A stretch of DNA of 64,000 nt, taken from assembly GCF_006363955.1 (NCBI RefSeq), contig NZ_CP040948.1, forward strand, positions 1,240,001 through 1,304,000, in the 5' to 3' direction. Below, in pieces: positions 38,920 through 48,050 of this stretch. Source of the stretch: Methylophilus medardicus. Lineage in GTDB: Bacteria; Pseudomonadota; Gammaproteobacteria; Burkholderiales; Methylophilaceae. The notes under the pieces are model-generated. The model did not search any database. It had not been told where the DNA came from and worked only from the letters and a program-made list of their open reading frames with translations. A program made the position numbers and the translations under genes. Within the stretch, counting starts at the first letter, position 1. The number at the start of each line of letters is the position of its first letter.

Positions 38920-39819
38920 GTGAATGCACTCAAAAAACAAGAACAGGAAGAGCGCGAGTTTTTGTTTACGCGCGATGATTTTGTCAGAATTAAAAGTCTG
39001 ATTTATCGCCATGCAGGCATTTCATTATCCGATGCAAAGACCGATATGGTGTACAGCAGGATCGGCAGGCGTTTACGCGCTCTGGATATGCTTAGTTTTA
39101 AGCAGTATCTGGATACGCTAGAAAATCGTAATCAACCGGAGGAGTGGCAGGCGTTTACGAATGCACTGACCACGAATCTAACCTCATTTTTTCGGGAAGA
39201 ACATCACTTTCCGATATTGGCAGAGCATTTAAGCAAACTGGCTGCTCGCAAACCAGCAAAACCGATCCGTATTTGGTGTTCAGCGGCATCCACCGGCGAA
39301 GAACCTTATTCGATCGCAATGACTGCCTGCGAGGCCTTTAATTCACTCAAACCACCCGTGGAAATCATCGCTACAGACATTGATACCAATGTGCTGGCGA
39401 CAGCCGCGGCAGGGGTTTATCCTTTGGATCGAGTGAAGAAAATGGACGACGGCAGGGTGCGTAAGTTTTTTGAACGCGGCACTGGGAAACATGATGGATT
39501 GGTCCGCGTTAAGAAAGCCGTTCGTGAGTTGATTCATTTTCATCAACTCAATTTGCTGGATACACAATGGCCGTTTCATGATGGCTTTGATGTCATTTTT
39601 TGTCGCAATGTCATGATCTATTTTGACAAGCCGACACAAGGCAAAATTATCGAGAAATTTGTGACCTTGATGCACGAAGACAGCTTGTTGCTGGCCGGAC
39701 ATTCAGAAAACTTTTTGTATGTGTCTGACCACCTGCAATTGCTGGGGAAAACCGTTTATAAATTAAAAACCAGTGGCGCGGCACGTTCCAGCCTATTTAC
39801 GCATCGGAAACCGTCATGA
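38920..39819 (+). CDS. cheR: CheR, receptor glutamate methyltransferase
   Basis: CheR adds methyl groups from SAM to receptor glutamates. The N-terminal helical domain (about 10-80) is followed by a methyltransferase fold with RIWCSAASTGEEPYSIAMT, the family motif around the SAM site, and DVIFCRNVMIYFDKP. It starts at GTG 38920 with AGGA 7 bases before it. It overlaps cheD by 4 bases (ATGA). The DWExF receptor tails in this window are its expected docking sites. Confidence 0.96.
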   Translation: MNALKKQEQEEREFLFTRDDFVRIKSLIYRHAGISLSDAKTDMVYSRIGRRLRALDMLSFKQYLDTLENRNQPEEWQAFTNALTTNLTSFFREEHHFPILAEHLSKLAARKPAKPIRIWCSAASTGEEPYSIAMTACEAFNSLKPPVEIIATDIDTNVLATAAAGVYPLDRVKKMDDGRVRKFFERGTGKHDGLVRVKKAVRELIHFHQLNLLDTQWPFHDGFDVIFCRNVMIYFDKPTQGKIIEKFVTLMHEDSLLLAGHSENFLYVSDHLQLLGKTVYKLKTSGAARSSLFTHRKPS

Positions 39820-40424
39820 GTGTTATGCAAGAAGAAATTTCAACCACCCTGTATTTTGACAGAACGTTTAACACGAACGCCGCCAAAATATCGCCAGGGG
39901 AGTATTACTACACCGACAAAGACATGCTCATTGTCACCGTGCTTGGTTCCTGTGTGTCGGCGTGTATTCGCGACAGCCGGACTGGCATTGGCGGCATGAA
40001 TCACTTTATGCTACCGGATGGGGCAGCCGCGGATAAAGATAGTCCGGTGTCTGAGTCAATGCGTTATGGCACCTATGCCATGGAAGTGTTGATTAACCAA
40101 TTGTTACGTAATGGGGCCAAGCGGGAAAACCTTGAGGCCAAGATTTTTGGTGGCGGCAACGTCTTACGTAGCTTTACCACCAACAACGTCGGTGATCGAA
40201 ATGCCTCCTTCGTCAAAAAATATCTCAAAGAAGAGGGCATCAAAGTGACAGGCGAAGACCTGCTGGATATTTATCCACGCAAAGTCTATTTTTTTCCTAA
40301 GACCGGTAAGGTCTTGGTTAAAAAGCTGAAACAACTGAACAACTACACATTGGTCAAACGCGAGCAAGCATACTCCAGCAAGTTGCAGACAAACGATGTG
40401 GGTGGGGATATCGATTTGTTTTAA
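39816..40424 (+). CDS. cheD: CheD, receptor glutamine deamidase
   Basis: CheD converts selected receptor glutamines to glutamates and in some bacteria cooperates with CheC/CheY. The catalytic Cys46 (VLGSCVSACIRD) and His63 (GGMNHFMLP) are present in the 202-residue protein. Its C-terminus is GGDIDLF; the last six residues are shared with the CheZ-like protein at 20411. Translation is coupled to cheR. Confidence 0.95.
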   Translation: MSVMQEEISTTLYFDRTFNTNAAKISPGEYYYTDKDMLIVTVLGSCVSACIRDSRTGIGGMNHFMLPDGAAADKDSPVSESMRYGTYAMEVLINQLLRNGAKRENLEAKIFGGGNVLRSFTTNNVGDRNASFVKKYLKEEGIKVTGEDLLDIYPRKVYFFPKTGKVLVKKLKQLNNYTLVKREQAYSSKLQTNDVGGDIDLF

Positions 40425-40449
40425 ATAATAATTAAAAAAAGGATATGCC

Positions 40450-41520
40450 ATGAAAACAAAAGTACTCGTGATTGATGACTCGGCACTTATACGTAGTTTG
40501 CTGAGTGAAATTATCAATGACACCAAAGATCTGGAAGTGGTGGGGACCGCGCCTGATCCTTTGGTGGCGCGGGAAATGATCAAACAATTGAATCCAGATG
40601 TGTTGACGCTTGACGTCGAGATGCCACGCATGGATGGTTTGGATTTTCTGGAAAAACTGATGCGCTTGCGTCCGATGCCAGTGCTGATGGTGTCTACGCT
40701 GACCGAAAAAGGCTCTGAGATTACCTTGCGAGCTTTGGAGCTTGGTGCCACCGATTTTGTCACCAAACCTAAGATGGGCATCGCGCAGGGCATGCAACAG
40801 TATGCCGATGAAATCACCGATAAAATTCGCACAGCTTCACGGGCAAAAGTCAGTACCTTGCAAAGCATCGCCAAGGCCTCAAACACCCAAGTGCAACAAA
40901 GCGCCATTCGCAACCCCTTAATCAGTAGTGAAAAGTTATTGATTATTGGTGCGTCTACTGGCGGCACCGAGGCCATTAAGTCGGTGTTGATGCAAATGCC
41001 ATCGGATTGTCCGGGCATTTTAATCACCCAACATATGCCGGCAGGCTTTACCAAATCCTTTGCCGAGCGCCTCAACACCTTGTGCAAAATCGCAGTGAAA
41101 GAGGCCGTAGATGGTGAACGTGTGTTACCAGGCCACGCCTACATTGCCCCAGGCGATCAGCATTTATTGCTAGGCAGAAGTGGGGCAAACTATGTGACAA
41201 AACTGTCCGATAGCGAACCTGTGAACAGACACAAACCCTCAGTGGATGTATTGTTTGACTCAGCAGCCACTCATGCGGGTAAGAATGCGGTTGGTATTAT
41301 CTTGACCGGGATGGGCAAGGATGGTGCGGCAGGTATGCTGCGCATGAAAAATGCCGGTGCTTATAATTTTGCGCAAAATGAAGAGAGCTGTGTCGTCTAT
41401 GGCATGCCGCGCGAGGCAGTCGCGCACGGCGGCGTCCATGAGGTAGGGCATCTTAAAGACCTACCGCGCATGGTGCTGCATTATTTAGCTACTAACAGTG
41501 ATCGAGCCCTGCGTGTATAG
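40450..41520 (+). CDS. cheB: CheB, receptor methylesterase response regulator
   Basis: CheB removes receptor methyl groups when phosphorylated by CheA. The receiver domain has Asp9/Asp10 and the phosphoacceptor Asp55 ([12 protein letters not shown]). The esterase domain has the nucleophile Ser169 ([11 protein letters not shown]), a catalytic His in [10 protein letters not shown] and Asp in [12 protein letters not shown]. The 356-residue length is typical. AAGGATA lies before the ATG. A large hairpin follows before cheY. Confidence 0.96.
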   Translation: MKTKVLVIDDSALIRSLLSEIINDTKDLEVVGTAPDPLVAREMIKQLNPDVLTLDVEMPRMDGLDFLEKLMRLRPMPVLMVSTLTEKGSEITLRALELGATDFVTKPKMGIAQGMQQYADEITDKIRTASRAKVSTLQSIAKASNTQVQQSAIRNPLISSEKLLIIGASTGGTEAIKSVLMQMPSDCPGILITQHMPAGFTKSFAERLNTLCKIAVKEAVDGERVLPGHAYIAPGDQHLLLGRSGANYVTKLSDSEPVNRHKPSVDVLFDSAATHAGKNAVGIILTGMGKDGAAGMLRMKNAGAYNFAQNEESCVVYGMPREAVAHGGVHEVGHLKDLPRMVLHYLATNSDRALRV

Positions 41521-41542
41521 CGTAGCGGTGAACAAACAGATA

Positions 41543-41605
41543 AATCCCGTGTTTATCAGCACTAACATGATCAATCGCTTGTTAGATAATGAACACTACG
41601 GGATT
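41543..41605 (+). promoter_or_regulatory. Large nested hairpin between cheB and cheY
   Basis: AATCCCGT (41543-41550) faces ACGGGATT (41598-41605), with extended arms GTGTT (41549-41553) and AACAC (41592-41596), and an inner pair CTAACA (41562-41567) with TGTTAG (41580-41585). There is no T-run, so it is not a simple terminator. It may be an mRNA processing or stability element setting cheB/cheY ratios, or a cruciform regulator site. Confidence 0.4.
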
Positions 41606-41631
41606 GGTAACTAATGATAGCGGAGTAACAA

Positions 41632-42030
41632 ATGGGCAACCCTAATACTAAATTTCTAGTCGTGGACGACTTTTCCACCATGCGAAGAATCGTGCGTAAC
41701 CTGCTCAAAGAGTTGGGTTACAACAATGTGGAAGAGGCTGAAGACGGCGCAGATGCGTTAAATAAGCTACGTAATGGTGATTTTGAGTTTGTGGTCTCAG
41801 ACTGGAATATGCCCAACATGGATGGATTAACCATGTTGCAAAATATTCGGGCAGATAACAAGCTGTCAAAACTGCCGGTGTTAATGGTCACCGCAGAAGC
41901 AAAAAAAGAAAACATTATTGCCGCGGCGCAAGCCAAAGCCAACGGGTATGTGGTTAAGCCATTTACGGCGGCCACCTTAGAAGAAAAACTATCCAAAATC
42001 TTTGAAAAATTGGAAAAAGGCGAGGTGTAA
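41632..42030 (+). CDS. cheY: CheY, motor-binding response regulator
   Basis: A canonical 132-residue CheY with [16 protein letters not shown], phosphoacceptor Asp57 ([11 protein letters not shown]), Thr in VTAEAKK and Lys in YVVKPF. These match enterobacterial CheY, which binds FliM to change rotation direction. Directly followed by cheZ (2 bases), so signal and its removal are co-made. It is a different subtype from the CheY at 20997. Confidence 0.95.
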   Translation: MGNPNTKFLVVDDFSTMRRIVRNLLKELGYNNVEEAEDGADALNKLRNGDFEFVVSDWNMPNMDGLTMLQNIRADNKLSKLPVLMVTAEAKKENIIAAAQAKANGYVVKPFTAATLEEKLSKIFEKLEKGEV

Positions 42031-42032
42031 TC

Positions 42033-42713
42033 ATGACCGAAGCTGTCAATCCGAATCAGGCCAACATTGTGGTGGATATTGCTTCCACCATGATGCAAGA
42101 TCTGAACGGAAACCAACAGGAAGAAATGATCAGCCGTATCGGCCATATGACACGCTCGCTGCATGATAGCTTGAGTGGCTTGGGTTATGACAAAGTGCTT
42201 GAGCAAGTGGCGCAAGAAATTCCAGATGCGCGAGACCGTTTGAGCTATGTCGCTAAAATGACCGAGCAAGCCGCCGAGCGTGTTTTGAATGCAACGGACC
42301 AGGCCACCCCATTACAAAGCGAATTGGCAGATCGTGCAGCGTCACTAAAGCTACGTTGGGAAGAGGTGATGCAACGTGCCGCACTTAAATCAGAGTACGA
42401 TGCCGTCGTCCATGAAACATTGGCTTATCTATCATCCGTCAATGAGCACACCGGCACGACCAAGTCGCTATTGATGGACATTATGATGGCGCAGGACTTT
42501 CAAGATTTGACCGGCCAAGTGATTAAAAAAGTCACTAATTTGGCGCAAGACCTTGAGCGCCAACTGGTTCAAGTGTTGGTGGATTTTGCACCGCAGGTGA
42601 AAAAAGATGAAGAGTCGCTGCTCAATGGACCGCAGATCGATCCACATAACACGGTGGATGTGGTGGCAAACCAAGAGCAGGTGGATGACTTGCTCGACAG
42701 CCTCGGCTTTTAG
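42033..42713 (+). CDS. cheZ: CheZ, CheY-phosphate phosphatase
   Basis: The 226-residue phosphatase has the long helical hairpin and the catalytic segment MMAQDFQDLTGQVIKKV, where Asp and Gln, four apart, position the attacking water. The C-terminal CheY-docking helix EQVDDLLDSLGF is intact. The partner is the CheY just upstream. A bidirectional terminator follows. Confidence 0.96.
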   Translation: MTEAVNPNQANIVVDIASTMMQDLNGNQQEEMISRIGHMTRSLHDSLSGLGYDKVLEQVAQEIPDARDRLSYVAKMTEQAAERVLNATDQATPLQSELADRAASLKLRWEEVMQRAALKSEYDAVVHETLAYLSSVNEHTGTTKSLLMDIMMAQDFQDLTGQVIKKVTNLAQDLERQLVQVLVDFAPQVKKDEESLLNGPQIDPHNTVDVVANQEQVDDLLDSLGF

Positions 42714-42730
42714 CGCATATTATTTTTTAA

Positions 42731-42756
42731 AAAAGGCATCCATGGATGCCTTTTTA
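42731..42756. terminator. Bidirectional terminator between cheZ and the DUF779 gene
   Basis: AAAAAGGCATCC faces GGATGCCTTTTT, with T-runs on both strands. It ends cheYZ on the plus strand and the DUF779 gene on the minus strand. Confidence 0.9.
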
Positions 42757-42760
42757 TTTA

Positions 42761-43138
42761 TCATAAACCGATGCGTTGTTCTGGTTGCAAATTGGCTAAC
42801 TCTTCATCCGAATACATTCGCCCACGCGTAATAAAAGCCATGCCGCTACCGCAATCTAGCGAAAATGAGCCACTCGAACCTGGCATCGCATCCAAAATAG
42901 TGTGTGTGCTATGCATAAAACTAAAGTGGCTATCGCTCATGTAAAAAATTGCGCCGCCGGGTAAATCACCCAGTTTTACATCTGCTGGACTGGCTTTAAA
43001 CTCACCGGCTGGCAGGCACATTGGGCCACTGCCTTCGCAGCAACCGCCAGACTGAAAAAACACAATAGGCCCATGCTGTACAGTGAGTTGCTCAATTAAA
43101 GCCACTGCGGCTGGTGTTGCAGAAACACGCGCTGTCAT
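42761..43138 (-). CDS. DUF779 family protein
   Basis: A 125-residue cysteine-rich protein (FFQSGGCCEGSGPMCLP near residue 25, plus a later Cys in SLDCGSGM). DUF779 genes often lie beside acetaldehyde-type aldehyde dehydrogenase genes, as here. The biochemical role is unknown; the cysteines could bind a metal. I chose the ATG at 43138 because GGGAG lies 7 bases before it. The longer frame extends into the terminator and lacks a ribosome site. Confidence 0.82.
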   Translation of the reverse strand: MTARVSATPAAVALIEQLTVQHGPIVFFQSGGCCEGSGPMCLPAGEFKASPADVKLGDLPGGAIFYMSDSHFSFMHSTHTILDAMPGSSGSFSLDCGSGMAFITRGRMYSDEELANLQPEQRIGL

Positions 43139-43173
43139 CTTGCTACTCCCGTGAATATTCATATGATGATAGA

Positions 43174-43203
43174 TAAAAAAAGGAGCGAAAAATTCGCCCC
43201 TTT
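43174..43203 (-). terminator. Terminator-like hairpin between the aldehyde dehydrogenase and DUF779 genes
   Basis: On the minus strand an 11-bp stem with one G-T pair (arms at 43193-43203 and 43179-43189, loop 43190-43192) is followed by a T-run. It may cut transcription partly so that less DUF779 mRNA is made than dehydrogenase mRNA. Confidence 0.7.
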
Positions 43204-43239
43204 TTAAACTTGGCGATTTAACCCGCCTCAAGATGGGTA

Positions 43240-44760
43240 TTAAAAGAAACCCAATTTTTTCGGGCTGTAGCTGACCAGCAAGTTTTTGGTCTGTTGGTAA
43301 TGATCCAACATCATTTTATGTGTTTCACGTCCAATGCCAGACTCTTTGTAACCACCGAAGGCTGCATGCGCTGGATAGGCATGGTAGCAATTGGTCCATA
43401 CGCGACCTGCTTTGATGCCACGACCCATACGATAAGCGCGGCTTCCATCACGGGTCCAAACGCCTGAACCCAAGCCAAAGATTGTATCGTTGGCAATGCT
43501 CAATGCTTCAGCTTCATCTTTAAAAGTCGTCACTGCTAACACGGGGCCAAAAATCTCTTCTTGGAAGATCCGCATTTTGTTGTGGCCTTTAAACAGCGTT
43601 GGCTTGATGTAATAGCCTTCAGCCAGATCGCCTGCCAGAATATTGCGCTCACCGCCACATAGCTGTTGCGCACCTTCTTGGCGGCCAATATCCATGTAAG
43701 ACAAGATCTTGTTGACTTGATCTTGAGACGCTTGCGCACCGATCATGGTGTTTGGATCCAGCGGGTTACCTTGCTTGATCGCCGCAACACGCGGTAATAC
43801 ACGCTCCATGAACTTGTCGTAAATCGATTCTTGAATCAACGCGCGGGAAGGGCAAGTACAGACTTCGCCTTGGTTAAATGCAAACAATACCAAACCTTCA
43901 ACGGCTTTATCCAAGAAGTCATCATCCGCATCCATGATGTCTTCAAAGAACACATTCGGAGATTTGCCGCCCAACTCAAGGGTGGCCGGAATCAGATTGC
44001 TCGCAGCGGCTTGTGCAATATAACGACCGGTCGCCGTGGAGCCTGTAAAGGCGATTTTGGCGATACGTTTGCTGGTGGACAATGGGGCACCCACCTCACG
44101 GCCAAAGCCGTTGACGATGTTGATGACGCCTGGAGGGACCAAGTCTGCGATGACTTCCATCAAGATCAATAAGCTGATGGGGGTAAATTCAGCCGGTTTC
44201 ATGACGACCACGTTACCTGCAGCCACTGCTGGCGCTAGTTTCCAAGCGGCCATCAAAATAGGGAAGTTCCAAGGGATAATTTGCCCAACCACACCCAATG
44301 GCTCATGGAAATGATAAGCCACGGTGTGTTCGTCAAGCTCACTAATACTGCCTTCTTGCGCACGCAACGCTCCAGCAAAATAGCGGAAGTGATCGGCAGC
44401 CAGTGGAATATCCGCATTCATGGTTTCACGGATGGGTTTACCGTTGTCAACTGTTTCTGCAGTGGCAATCAGCTCGAGATTTTGTTCGATGCGATCGGCA
44501 ATTTTCAGCAATAAGTTTGAACGTTCAACGACTGAGGTTTTACCCCATTTATCGGCCGCAGCATGCGCAGCATCCAGTGCCAGTTCAACATCCTCTGCAC
44601 TTGAACGTGCTGCTTGTGTATAAGGTTTGCCCGTGATGGGTGAAATCACATCAAAATACTCACCCTTGACCGGAGCGACCCATTTACCACCGATAAAGTT
44701 GTCATATTTGGCTTTGTATGGGACGGTGACGCCCATGGCCTTTAGAAGATCCAAACTCAT
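43240..44760 (-). CDS. NAD-dependent aldehyde dehydrogenase (AcoD/ExaC type)
   Basis: The 506-residue enzyme oxidises an aldehyde to an acid. Active-site features are present: the nucleophilic Cys near residue 300 ([14 protein letters not shown]), the general base Glu in LELGGKSPN, and [17 protein letters not shown] at the cofactor site. The C-terminus [22 protein letters not shown] and pairing with DUF779 fit acetaldehyde-type dehydrogenases. In a methylotroph it might act on acetaldehyde or other short aldehydes; the substrate is not shown. AGGAG lies 5 bases before the ATG. Confidence 0.92.
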   Translation of the reverse strand: MSLDLLKAMGVTVPYKAKYDNFIGGKWVAPVKGEYFDVISPITGKPYTQAARSSAEDVELALDAAHAAADKWGKTSVVERSNLLLKIADRIEQNLELIATAETVDNGKPIRETMNADIPLAADHFRYFAGALRAQEGSISELDEHTVAYHFHEPLGVVGQIIPWNFPILMAAWKLAPAVAAGNVVVMKPAEFTPISLLILMEVIADLVPPGVINIVNGFGREVGAPLSTSKRIAKIAFTGSTATGRYIAQAAASNLIPATLELGGKSPNVFFEDIMDADDDFLDKAVEGLVLFAFNQGEVCTCPSRALIQESIYDKFMERVLPRVAAIKQGNPLDPNTMIGAQASQDQVNKILSYMDIGRQEGAQQLCGGERNILAGDLAEGYYIKPTLFKGHNKMRIFQEEIFGPVLAVTTFKDEAEALSIANDTIFGLGSGVWTRDGSRAYRMGRGIKAGRVWTNCYHAYPAHAAFGGYKESGIGRETHKMMLDHYQQTKNLLVSYSPKKLGFF

Positions 44761-45040
44761 AGTTACTCCTGTGCTTTTTCTATTAATATCGTAGCAGAAC
44801 TGCTCTCCAAACCGCTTACACCTAATCGCAATTTACTATCGCGATAAAGATAGGTTAACACCTTATTTTACAAGGCTTTGGCCTAAGTTTGTGTGCTAAA
44901 CATTAAACCTTCATAGTCACAAATGCAAGCCTTTTTCGTTAAGTTTTTGATGATTTATAAGATAGCAGAGTAGGGCTTGTAACCTGATTTAGAGCGGCTG
45001 TAATAGTCGTTAATCGCATTTAAAAATCCATTAAAATTGA
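44761..45040. other. Upstream region of the aldehyde dehydrogenase gene
   Basis: No gene is seen. The minus strand carries small perfect palindromes (TATCGCGATA at 44837-44846 and AGCAGAACTGCT near 44793) that could be operators. A GG-N10-GT near-match to a sigma-54 promoter is present but lacks the conserved GC, so I do not call it. Confidence 0.35.
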
Positions 45041-45070
45041 TTGGCGGCTGTGATATTTATGGGCTATAAT
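45041..45070 (+). promoter_or_regulatory. Promoter of the tRNA-Ser gene
   Basis: TTGGCG (45041-45046), 18 bases, then a consensus TATAAT (45065-45070), placing the start about 7 bases before the mature tRNA. Confidence 0.75.
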
Positions 45071-45083
45071 CGCGCCTTCTTTC

Positions 45084-45173
45084 GGAGAGATGGATGAGCG
45101 GTTTAAGTCACCACCCTGGAAAGGTGGCATAGGGGTAACTCTATCGAGGGTTCGAATCCCTCTCTCTCCGCCA
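45084..45173 (+). tRNA. tRNA-Ser(GGA)
   Basis: The 90-base gene has a 7-bp acceptor stem (GGAGAGA with TCTCTCC), the anticodon arm CCACC-CTGGAAA-GGTGG with anticodon GGA, a long variable arm typical of class II tRNAs, a T-arm with GTTCGAATC and an encoded CCA end. Serine identity follows from the anticodon and the long variable arm. Confidence 0.96.
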
Positions 45174-45179
45174 AATATA

Positions 45180-45203
45180 AAAAGCACCCAACGGGTGCTT
45201 TTT
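45180..45203 (+). terminator. Terminator of the tRNA-Ser gene
   Basis: AAAGCACCC (45181-45189) and GGGTGCTTT (45193-45201), loop AAC, then T residues. Confidence 0.9.
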
Positions 45204-45223
45204 GTTTTGTGTGTCAGCCCAGT

Positions 45224-45541
45224 TTACAGCGGCTTCTTTTTATCAATTAATTTATCGGCTTTGGTGGTTTCTGTTGCCATTGGCTTTTTACCGCTGACAC
45301 TCACGTCTTTTTTAAGATTAGCCAGCGTCGCTTGGCCAATGCCCGGCACTTGATCTAACTCGTCAACAGATTTGAATCCGCCATTTTTTTTACGATACTC
45401 CATGATGGCTTGGGCTTTGGCGGGCCCTATGCCATTCAGCGTTTCAAGTTCCGCTTGACTGGCTGTGTTGATATCTACGCCAGCAAAGGCTGCCGGTAAC
45501 CACATGAAATACATTAGATAAGCGATTAAGGTTTTTTTCAT
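45224..45541 (-). CDS. Secreted helix-hairpin-helix protein of the ComEA type
   Basis: The 105-residue protein has a signal peptide ([20 protein letters not shown]) and two helix-hairpin-helix motifs ([23 protein letters not shown] and [19 protein letters not shown]), the DNA-binding element of ComEA used in DNA uptake. Single small proteins of this kind are common in betaproteobacteria and are not proof of competence. The C-terminus is Lys-rich. I chose the ATG at 45541 because of a GGAGGAA site right before it. Confidence 0.85.
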   Translation of the reverse strand: MKKTLIAYLMYFMWLPAAFAGVDINTASQAELETLNGIGPAKAQAIMEYRKKNGGFKSVDELDQVPGIGQATLANLKKDVSVSGKKPMATETTKADKLIDKKKPL

Positions 45542-45563
45542 AGTTCCTCCGTTTGGTCTAAAT

Positions 45564-45591
45564 AAAAAAACAGGCTTCATGGCCTGTTTTT
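45564..45591 (-). terminator. Terminator downstream of pyrF
   Basis: AAACAGGC (45568-45575) faces GCCTGTTT (45582-45589). On the minus strand seven T residues follow, so it ends the lapB-pyrF transcript before the ComEA-like gene. Confidence 0.82.
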
Positions 45592-45649
45592 ATTCTACGC
45601 AAAGCATTGAGTGGAGTAGAGAATCGGAACCTTAATTTAATAACTTATG

Positions 45650-46345
45650 TTAAATATTATTAATTATTGCGTTTAAAGCAACAAGGGGATCGGGTGCTTG
45701 CGTGATCGGCCTACCAATCACCAAATAATGCGCTCCCAGCGCTAATGCGGCTTCTGGCGTCACGATACGGGTTTGATCATCTTGATTTGCGTCGACTGGT
45801 CGAATACCAGGCGTGACCAAGCAAAAGTCGGAGCCAAGCGTCTGTTTAAGCACACTGGCTTCTTGCGCTGAACAAACCACACCATCTAAGCCAGCTTGTT
45901 GCGTCATGTTGGCTAATGCCAGCACATGCTCCGTTAATGGACGCTGAATACCGAGGCTACCTAAAGTGGCTTCATCCATACTGGTGAGTACGGTCACTGC
46001 AATCAGAAGAGGCGCTTGGGAACCATAGATTTTATCGAGGCCTTCTCTCGCCGCCACCATCATGGGGATGCCGCCACTAGCATGTACATTGAGCATCCAT
46101 ACCCCTAGGTTGGCGGCCGCCTGACAGGCTTTGGCAACCGTATTCGGGATGTCATGAAATTTGAGATCCAGAAATACGTCATAGTCACGTTTAACTAAAG
46201 ATTCAACGAAAGCGGGGCCAGCGGCGGTAAATAACTCTTTGCCTACTTTCAACTTGCAAAGTGTTGGATCTAAGCGATCGACGAGTGCATTGGCAGCGGC
46301 TGCTTCAGCATAATCAAGCGCCACAATAATTTTGCTATCAGTCAT
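45650..46345 (-). CDS. pyrF: PyrF, orotidine-5'-phosphate decarboxylase
   Basis: The last enzyme of UMP synthesis. The 231-residue protein shows IIVALDYA at the start, the active-site segment [15 protein letters not shown] with the Asp-Lys-Asp network, [12 protein letters not shown] and LVTPGIRP. The length is normal. lapB lies 39 bases upstream; the same neighbour order is known from other proteobacteria. Confidence 0.96.
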   Translation of the reverse strand: MTDSKIIVALDYAEAAAANALVDRLDPTLCKLKVGKELFTAAGPAFVESLVKRDYDVFLDLKFHDIPNTVAKACQAAANLGVWMLNVHASGGIPMMVAAREGLDKIYGSQAPLLIAVTVLTSMDEATLGSLGIQRPLTEHVLALANMTQQAGLDGVVCSAQEASVLKQTLGSDFCLVTPGIRPVDANQDDQTRIVTPEAALALGAHYLVIGRPITQAPDPLVALNAIINNI

Positions 46346-46384
46346 ATTCAGAGTCAGTTGAACAATAAAGTTGGGGAAAGCGAA

Positions 46385-47617
46385 TCACTTGCGTTTGAGC
46401 AGTTTGATATCTCGGATTGTCGCCTCGGAAGGCTCGGGCGGGAGTGATTCCCAAGCGTTGCAAGCAGGGCATTGCCAGTGGTATTGTTTTGCACGAAAGC
46501 CGCACTGATCACAGTAATAGGCAGCGCGGTCACCAATGGCGTTACGTACCGTTTGCTGCATCAACTGTAAATCATGCTGTTCATCATCCAGCATGGCACG
46601 GGCTTGTAATAGTTGATCCAGTGACTTGAGGCTCGGCTTGCGGATTAATTCAGTGCGTGCCAGTTTTGCGGCTTTATCGGGGCCCTCAGCTTGCAAGGTG
46701 GCCTCGTAAAGCACCGACATCATGCTACTGATTTGGTAAGTTTCAAGGTATTGATGCAACTGATTGAGACCCTCACTTAGGCCTTTTCCTGGTGTGTGTG
46801 TAGACTCAGGCTCGGTTTCACCATACAGCAATGCATAACTTTTGAGCATTTTTTGCGCGACTAAGCCGAGGTGCTCAGGGGCTTGCATTTCAATCCGTTT
46901 CCAAAAGGCAATGGCATCCGTATGATGACCTTGTTGGGCTGCGATATCGCCCAGCAGCACATTGGCTCGCACGCAGTTTTTGTTTGCATCGAGCGCAAGC
47001 AACAGCTGCGTTTTGGCTTGCGTCCAATCTTGGCTAATCATTGCATTTGCGGCGAGCTCACAATAATATTGCGCGACTTCTTTGCGATACGATATCCCAG
47101 ACGAACGCTCTAATTCTATTGCCATAGCAATGGCTTGAGACCACTCGCGTTCTTTGACATAAATCTCTAGCAGATGACGTAGGGCAGCCTGCTCGTAGCG
47201 AGTGTGACGTAAGGTCTGAAAAATTTCTTCGGCGCGATCATATAAACCGGCTTTAAAGTAATCTTGGGCCAACTCCACTTTAATGGATGTGGATTGCTGC
47301 TCGGTCAGCTCATAGTTTTCTAGCAGGTTCATGTGCAGGTGAATGGCACGGTCTGTTTCACCCGTTCTGCGAAACAGACTACCAAGCACAAAGTGCAGCT
47401 CTAAAGAGTCTTTATTGAGATACAGCGCCTCACTGAAAGCATCTACCGCTTTGTGGTACTGGTCTGCAATAAGCAGATTCAGTCCTTTAAAATACGTCGC
47501 GGGCAAGGAGGTGGATTCAGCAATCAGTTGCTTGATGTCCACACGGGCGGCAATCCAGCCCAACGTAAAAAACAGCGGCAGGATCAATAGCCACCAATAT
47601 TCAAATTCAACCAACAT
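46385..47617 (-). CDS. lapB: LapB, lipopolysaccharide assembly regulator
   Basis: LapB (YciM) controls lipopolysaccharide synthesis by steering LpxC degradation. The 410-residue protein has an N-terminal membrane helix (about 8-23), TPR repeats (about 70-330) and a rubredoxin-like C-terminal domain with YYCDQCGF and CPACNAWES. The gene lapA (DUF1049), normally just upstream, is absent: the gap to ihfB is 131 bases and contains the ihfB terminator. A separate promoter is therefore needed. Confidence 0.95.
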   Translation of the reverse strand: MLVEFEYWWLLILPLFFTLGWIAARVDIKQLIAESTSLPATYFKGLNLLIADQYHKAVDAFSEALYLNKDSLELHFVLGSLFRRTGETDRAIHLHMNLLENYELTEQQSTSIKVELAQDYFKAGLYDRAEEIFQTLRHTRYEQAALRHLLEIYVKEREWSQAIAMAIELERSSGISYRKEVAQYYCELAANAMISQDWTQAKTQLLLALDANKNCVRANVLLGDIAAQQGHHTDAIAFWKRIEMQAPEHLGLVAQKMLKSYALLYGETEPESTHTPGKGLSEGLNQLHQYLETYQISSMMSVLYEATLQAEGPDKAAKLARTELIRKPSLKSLDQLLQARAMLDDEQHDLQLMQQTVRNAIGDRAAYYCDQCGFRAKQYHWQCPACNAWESLPPEPSEATIRDIKLLKRK

Positions 47618-47694
47618 AAGAGGTCTCTTTTCAGGTCAGGCTATATTTTACCCAAGCAATGGGCGATACGCTATGAATAGCGTGAATGCCGGAT

Positions 47695-47726
47695 AAAAAA
47701 AACGGTATCCGAAGATACCGTTTTTT
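47695..47726. terminator. Terminator between ihfB and lapB
   Basis: AACGGTATC (47701-47709), loop CGAA, GATACCGTT (47714-47722), with A-run and T-run flanks, so it works on either strand. It ends the rpsA-ihfB transcript. Confidence 0.92.
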
Positions 47727-47748
47727 AGGACTGCACAATCAAAAAATT

Positions 47749-48036
47749 TTAAGATTCGATAGCATCTACGCGGTCACGCAACTCTTTACCAGCCTTAAAG
47801 TGAGGAACGTATTTCGCCGGCACTTGCACCTTGGTGCCCGTTTTCGGATTGCGTCCTAAACGAGGCGGGCGATAGTTAAGGCTAAAGCTACCAAAACCGC
47901 GTATTTCGATACGCTCCCCAGTCGCCAAGTTTTCTGTCATCGCATCGAGGATGGTTTTGACGGATAACTCGGCATCTTTCAGCACTAATTGCGGAAAGCG
48001 CTGGGCAAGCAAGTCTATCAGTTCAGATCTTGTCAT
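47749..48036 (-). CDS. ihfB: IHF beta subunit
   Basis: Integration host factor beta, a DNA-bending architectural protein. The 95-residue protein has [26 protein letters not shown], where the beta-arm proline inserts into DNA. It lies 14 bases after rpsA, as in most proteobacteria. Confidence 0.97.
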   Translation of the reverse strand: MTRSELIDLLAQRFPQLVLKDAELSVKTILDAMTENLATGERIEIRGFGSFSLNYRPPRLGRNPKTGTKVQVPAKYVPHFKAGKELRDRVDAIES

Positions 48037-48050
48037 GATCTAAAGCCTTC

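Noticed and set aside
44900-44925. Sigma-54 promoter for the aldehyde dehydrogenase
   Set aside because: GG and GT are spaced correctly but the conserved GC is missing.
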